From Actinomycetes bacterium (GTDB lineage Bacteria; Actinomycetota; Actinomycetes; Mycobacteriales; Mycobacteriaceae): a DNA stretch of 10,347 bases. The stretch lies in contig JAHZJY010000010.1 of NCBI GenBank assembly GCA_022600695.1, forward strand, positions 1-10,347. The letters are read 5' to 3'. Shown here in pieces: positions 7,028 through 10,347 of the stretch (positions are counted from its first letter, which is position 1; each line of letters starts with the position of its first letter). The notes under the pieces were generated by a model. That model was given only the letters and a program-made list of their open reading frames with translations. It was not told the origin of the DNA and made no database searches. The position numbers and the translations under genes are program-made.

Positions 7028-8710
7028 ATGACAGCCCAGGAGTTCGACGTCATCGTGGTCGGAAGCGGCGGGGCCGGAATGGTAGCCGCCCTGACTGCCG
7101 CCCATCAGGGGTTATCCGCAGTCGTCGTGGAGAAGTCCGCGCACTTCGGCGGATCGACGGCGCGGTCCGGCGGTGGGGTGTGGATCCCCAACAACGAGAT
7201 CCTCGAACGAGACGGCGTCACCGACACCGACGAGGCCGCGCGCACATACCTGCACGCCATCATCGGTGACGTTGTCCCGTCCGAGAAGATCGACACCTAC
7301 CTGGAACGCGGCCCGGAGATGCTGTCCTTCGTGCTCAGGCACACACCGTTGAAGATGTGCTGGGTTCCCGGCTACTCCGACTACTACCCGGAAACCGCGG
7401 GTGGGCGGGCGGCGGGACGGTCGATTGAGCCGGAACCGTTCGACGCCAAGAAGTTGGGGCCGGACCTTCCGGGCCTGGAACCGGCCTACGGCAAGGTGCC
7501 TCTCAATGTCGTGGTGATGCAACAGGACTATGTCCGTCTCAACCAGATGAAGCGGCATCCGCGCGGGGTATTGCGCAGCCTGAAGGTCGGCGCCCGTTCG
7601 ATGTGGGCAGGTTTGCGGGGCAAGAATCTGGTCGGTATGGGCCGGGCGCTGATCGCGCCACTGCGAATCGGTCTGCGCGAAGCCGGCGTGCCGGTGCTGC
7701 TCAACACCGCGCTCACCGACCTGTACTTCTCCGACGGGGTGGTGCGCGGCATCTACGTCCGTGACACGACGGAGCCGGAAACCAATGAGCCGCGCCTGAT
7801 CCTGGCCCGGCGGGGCGTCATCCTGGCCTGCGGCGGTTTCGAGCACAACGAACAGATGCGGGTGAAGTACCAGCGCGCGCCGATCGGGACCGAATGGACC
7901 GTCGGCGCCGCCGCCAACACCGGCGACGGGATCTCGGCGGCCGAAAAACTGGGTGCGGCTTTGGATCTGATGGAGGACGCATGGTGGGGCCCGACGGTCC
8001 CCCTGCACGGCGCCCCGTGGTTCGCGCTGTCGGAGCGCAACTCCCCCGGATCGATGATCGTCAACATGTCGGGCCAGCGCTTCATGAACGAGTCGATGCC
8101 CTATGTGGAGGCCTGCCACCACATGTACGGCGGCCAGTACGGGCAGGGGTCGGGGCCGGGCGAGAACGTGCCCGCCTGGCTGGTCTTCGATCAGCAGTAC
8201 CGCAACCGCTACATCTTCGCCGGCCTGCAGCCGGGCCAGCGGATTCCGAAGAAATGGCTGGAGTCCGGGGTGATCGTCAAGGCCGACACGATCGGGGAAC
8301 TGGCCGGGCACACCGGGCTGCCGGCCGATGGCCTGGCCGAGACCGTCAACCGGTTCAACGGCTTCGCCCGCAGAGGACTTGACGAGGACTTCCACCGTGG
8401 TGAGAGCGCCTACGATCGCTACTACGGGGACCCGACCAACAAACCGAACCCCAACCTCGGAGAGATCAGCCACCCGCCCTACTACGCGGCGAAACTGGTG
8501 CCCGGCGATCTGGGCACCAAGGGCGGCGTCCGAACCGACGTGAACGGCCGCGCGCTGCGCGACGACGGATCGGTGATCGAGGGTCTGTATGCCGCCGGTA
8601 ACGTCAGCGCTCCGGTGATGGGACATACCTATCCGGGACCGGGCGGAACCATCGGGCCGGCCATGACCTTCGGGTATCTGGCAGCGCTCGATATGGCCCG
8701 GCAGAACTGA
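7028..8710 (+). CDS. kstD: KstD, 3-ketosteroid delta1-dehydrogenase
   Basis: This 560-aa FAD flavoprotein removes the C1 and C2 hydrogens of 3-ketosteroids such as androstenedione, the step that commits the nucleus to ring-B opening with the 9-alpha-hydroxylase. The FAD fold begins at residue 6 with V11-G12-S13-G14-G15-A16-G17, then E35 at the end of strand 2 and the GGSTARSGGGVW block (41-52). A second FAD contact is the C-terminal YAAGNVSAPVMGH (521-533). By comparison with the Rhodococcus enzyme, likely catalytic residues are a Tyr in SDYYPE (119 or 120), Y359, Y535 and the backbone of G539 (YPGPG). The length matches the ~563-aa M. tuberculosis KstD (Rv3537). ATG 7028 is 2 nt after the KstR operator with no ribosome site, so the mRNA is probably leaderless. 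hsd4B follows after 1 bp. Confidence 0.97.
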   Translation: MTAQEFDVIVVGSGGAGMVAALTAAHQGLSAVVVEKSAHFGGSTARSGGGVWIPNNEILERDGVTDTDEAARTYLHAIIGDVVPSEKIDTYLERGPEMLSFVLRHTPLKMCWVPGYSDYYPETAGGRAAGRSIEPEPFDAKKLGPDLPGLEPAYGKVPLNVVVMQQDYVRLNQMKRHPRGVLRSLKVGARSMWAGLRGKNLVGMGRALIAPLRIGLREAGVPVLLNTALTDLYFSDGVVRGIYVRDTTEPETNEPRLILARRGVILACGGFEHNEQMRVKYQRAPIGTEWTVGAAANTGDGISAAEKLGAALDLMEDAWWGPTVPLHGAPWFALSERNSPGSMIVNMSGQRFMNESMPYVEACHHMYGGQYGQGSGPGENVPAWLVFDQQYRNRYIFAGLQPGQRIPKKWLESGVIVKADTIGELAGHTGLPADGLAETVNRFNGFARRGLDEDFHRGESAYDRYYGDPTNKPNPNLGEISHPPYYAAKLVPGDLGTKGGVRTDVNGRALRDDGSVIEGLYAAGNVSAPVMGHTYPGPGGTIGPAMTFGYLAALDMARQN

Positions 8711-8711
8711 T

Positions 8712-9572
8712 ATGCCCATCGATCTCGATGTTGCCCTGTCCGCCGAACTCGAACCCGTCGAGTTCTCCTGGACCAGCAGCGATGTCCAGCTTTACAACCT
8801 TGCCCTGGGGGCGGGTGCGGATCCGATGTGCCCCGGCGAGTTGCGCTACCTGACCGACGGAACGCCCCAGGTGTTGCCCACGTTCGCCAGCGTGGCCGCC
8901 ACCTTCCACATGACCGAGCCGCCCGCCGTCAGCTATCCGGGTGTCGATATCGAGCTCGGCAAGGTCTTGCACGGCAGCGAGGCGGTCAGCGCACCGGGGC
9001 CGCTGCCGGCGAGTGGGACCGCCCGGGCGGCGACCCGGTTCACTGATATCTGGGATAAGGGCAAGGCCGCAGTGCTCGTCAACGAGACGGTCGTGACGGA
9101 CCTCGACGGCAACCCGCTGTGGACGACCCGGCGATCCATCTTCGCCCGCGGCGAGGGCGGTTTCGGCGGCGAGCGGGGCCCGTCGGCGCGGGCGGCGCCG
9201 CCGCATGGCGAACCGGACGTCGTGTTCGACATCCCGACCCTGCCGCAGCAGGCGCTGCTGTACCGGCTGTGCGGCGACCGCAACCCGTTGCACTCCGATC
9301 CCGGATTTGCCGCCGCCGCCGGCTTTCCCCGGCCGATCCTGCACGGGCTGTGCACCTACGGGATGGTCTGCAAGGCGCTCGTCGACACCCTGCTCGACGC
9401 CGACGCCACCAGAGTGGGCGGCTACGGCGCTCGGTTCGCCGGCGTCGTGTATCCGGGCGAGACGCTCCGAGTCGCCGTGTGGCGCGACGTGGACCGCTAC
9501 GTCGGCGTCGTCACCGCACCGGCCCGGGACAACGTCACGGTGCTCGCCGATGTGGAGCTGCTCCCCAGCTAG
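8712..9572 (+). CDS. hsd4B: MaoC-type enoyl-CoA hydratase (Rv3538/Hsd4B-like)
   Basis: This 286-aa double-hotdog hydratase 2 has a degenerate N-terminal hotdog (about 1-145), a Gly/Arg/Pro-rich linker (146-168) and a catalytic C-terminal hotdog. The hydratase 2 signature is complete: Y184-R-L-C-G188-D189-R-N191-P-L-H194, with D189 and H194 as the catalytic pair. It is followed by FPRPILHGLCTYG (205-217). Such enzymes hydrate trans-2-enoyl-CoAs to (3R)-hydroxyacyl-CoAs. In the sterol cluster it most likely acts on steroid side-chain CoA esters, which is inference from context. The gene starts 1 bp after the kstD stop and has no clear Shine-Dalgarno, so it depends on kstD translation. The name hsd4B is used for this gene in the sterol literature, although the protein has no dehydrogenase domain. 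Confidence 0.92.
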   Translation: MPIDLDVALSAELEPVEFSWTSSDVQLYNLALGAGADPMCPGELRYLTDGTPQVLPTFASVAATFHMTEPPAVSYPGVDIELGKVLHGSEAVSAPGPLPASGTARAATRFTDIWDKGKAAVLVNETVVTDLDGNPLWTTRRSIFARGEGGFGGERGPSARAAPPHGEPDVVFDIPTLPQQALLYRLCGDRNPLHSDPGFAAAAGFPRPILHGLCTYGMVCKALVDTLLDADATRVGGYGARFAGVVYPGETLRVAVWRDVDRYVGVVTAPARDNVTVLADVELLPS

Positions 9573-9637
9573 GCCGGCGTCGCCGGGCCGGCGTCATCGG
9601 GCCGGCGTCATCGGGCCGGCGTCATCGGGCCGGCGTC
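9573..9637 (+). repeat. 14-bp tandem repeat with hairpin potential, possible terminator
   Basis: Four full copies of a 14-bp unit (GCCGGCGTCATCGG; the first copy has GC for AT) and nine bases of a fifth begin at the base after the hsd4B stop codon. GCCGGC is its own reverse complement, so neighbouring units can pair as 6-bp GC stems with 8-nt loops, giving two tandem hairpins in the mRNA. There is no U-tract, so an intrinsic terminator of the E. coli type is not supported; a U-less mycobacterial terminator or an mRNA-stabilising 3' structure is possible. The remaining DNA up to 9745 has no gene. Confidence 0.75.
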
Positions 9638-9688
9638 CCCACGACGTCCGGAATCGCGGAATCAGGCCACAACTGCGACGATCACAGT

Positions 9689-9694
9689 TATCCT
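9689..9694 (+). promoter_or_regulatory. Possible -10 hexamer for the secreted-protein gene
   Basis: TATCCT matches TANNNT and lies in the only AT-rich stretch of the gap (about 9684-9730). Transcription would begin near 9701, leaving a leader of about 45 nt. A second candidate, TAGCTT at 9724-9729, lies closer. No -35 is convincing. Confidence 0.3.
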
Positions 9695-9745
9695 GCACTC
9701 AGATTTCTTTCAGGAATTTCTCATAGCTTGAGCTAGGGGGCAGTG

Positions 9746-10347
9746 GTGCGCGCATTGAACTCTGTTGGCCGGGTCGGTGGACTGGCAGTCGCCCTCGGGG
9801 TGGGCGCCGCCGCCTTCAACTATTCGGCGGTGGCGTGGGCGGACAGCCCGTCGAGGGCCTCCGAGGCACCGTCAGCAGCGTCCGAAACCACAGCATCCGA
9901 AAACGCCGCATCCGTAACCGCGGGGGCCGGGGCTACCGCGCCGAACCGGCGGACCCGGGGCGCAGCCGGGCCCAACGCAGTTGTCAATCGGGGTGGGGCC
10001 GGACCGGCGATCCGCCGACCCGGCGCCGGTTCAGCGCAACCCAGGGGCTCGGTGCAACCGCGGGTCACCATCCCGACCGTCGCCGGACCAGGCCCCGCCG
10101 AACCACCACCGACCGCCCCGATCGACACATCCGACGTGATCAGCGTTGCCTCCCCGGCCGCGGCGGTCGCCGAGCAGTCGGTGCCGGACATCCCCCCAGC
10201 CGCCGTGACTGCCGCCGCACTCCCGGTCGCGCCGGTTCCCGCACCCCAGCCGGCCCCCGTATCGGCCTTCGTGACCGCCGCCGCCGACCCCGCCGCAGAC
10301 CCGTTCGCCGACGGTATTCCGGCGGTTCCGATCGGTTCGCCGCTGGA
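9746..10347 (+). CDS. Secreted Ala/Pro-rich protein, N-terminal part
   Basis: The reading frame is open from GTG 9746 to the window edge, so at least 200 residues are present and the C-terminus is missing. AGGGGG lies 5 nt upstream; a GTG one codon earlier is also possible. Residues 1-32 are a Sec-type signal peptide: basic R2 and R9, a hydrophobic core (about 10-24) and an A30-W31-A32 cleavage site before D33-S34. What follows is low-complexity Ala/Ser/Thr, then Gly/Arg, then Pro/Ala-rich sequence, probably disordered and exported to the cell envelope. This resembles the N-terminal spacers of large mycobacterial surface proteins, whose folded domain comes later. I do not recognise the family from this part. 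The context is separate from the sterol operon; M. tuberculosis has a PPE gene at the matching place, as I recall. Confidence 0.82.
   Translation, partial: MRALNSVGRVGGLAVALGVGAAAFNYSAVAWADSPSRASEAPSAASETTASENAASVTAGAGATAPNRRTRGAAGPNAVVNRGGAGPAIRRPGAGSAQPRGSVQPRVTIPTVAGPGPAEPPPTAPIDTSDVISVASPAAAVAEQSVPDIPPAAVTAAALPVAPVPAPQPAPVSAFVTAAADPAADPFADGIPAVPIGSPL

Noticed and set aside
6952-7053. N-terminal extension of HsaE to 295 or 271 residues
   Set aside because: The longest form would translate through the promoter and KstR operator and overlap kstD; the GTG at 6978 has no Shine-Dalgarno. ATG 6951 gives the family length of 261.
7112-8719. 535-codon minus-strand open frame opposite kstD
   Set aside because: Same cause: long antisense frames are common in high-GC genes. 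No family motifs are seen, and KstD is complete on the plus strand.
8712-9572. Calling the 286-aa protein a 17-beta-hydroxysteroid dehydrogenase because of the name hsd4B
   Set aside because: There is no Rossmann fold or YxxxK motif; the only catalytic signature is the MaoC hydratase 2 motif at 184-194.
9724-9735. TAGCTTGAGCTA palindrome just before the ribosome site of the secreted-protein gene
   Set aside because: Five-base arms with a 2-nt centre are too short to claim an operator, and the loop is too small for a hairpin; likely chance.

Overview
The window is high-GC actinobacterial DNA and almost certainly comes from a Mycobacterium/Mycolicibacterium species. The evidence is a sterol-ring degradation cluster in the gene order I know from mycobacteria, two exact matches to the KstR operator consensus (TnnAACnnGTTnnA), an RqlH-type helicase, and a secreted Ala/Pro-rich protein of mycobacterial style at the right edge. 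From memory, the gene order SDR - DUF1214-like protein - ... - hsaF - hsaG - hsaE <> kstD - hsd4B matches the M. tuberculosis segment Rv3530c, Rv3531c, Rv3534c-Rv3538. The two PPE genes that sit in the middle there are absent; rqlH occupies that place. This suggests a non-tuberculous, probably fast-growing species.

Layout, left to right. Positions 1-118 hold two copies of a 59-bp MIRU-like tandem repeat running into the stop codon of the SDR gene. Positions 117-2030 are a two-gene minus-strand operon (375-aa DUF1214-like protein, then the SDR) with a KstR operator about 60 bp upstream. Positions 2126-6951 are a second minus-strand operon, hsaE-hsaG-hsaF-rqlH, with gaps of 11, -4 and 7 bp. Positions 6952-7027 are a divergent promoter with one KstR operator whose last base lies 2 nt before the kstD start codon. 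Positions 7028-9572 are the plus-strand pair kstD-hsd4B (1-bp gap). Positions 9573-9637 are four and a half copies of a 14-bp repeat able to fold into hairpins. A promoter-like, AT-richer stretch leads to a secreted protein gene from 9746 that runs off the window.

How the genes work together. KstD introduces the C1-C2 double bond of 3-ketosteroids, the step that leads to opening of ring B and aromatisation of ring A. After meta-cleavage and hydrolysis (genes not in this window), HsaE, HsaF and HsaG turn the released 2-hydroxyhexadienoate into pyruvate and propionyl-CoA. The MaoC-type hydratase probably acts in beta-oxidation of the steroid side chain. The SDR and the DUF1214-like protein have no function I can assign, but their operator places them in the same regulon. 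The odd member is rqlH, a DNA helicase with a C-terminal phosphoribosyltransferase-like domain, placed at the end of the hsa operon. I see no RNA genes, insertion sequences, CRISPR arrays or prophage genes.
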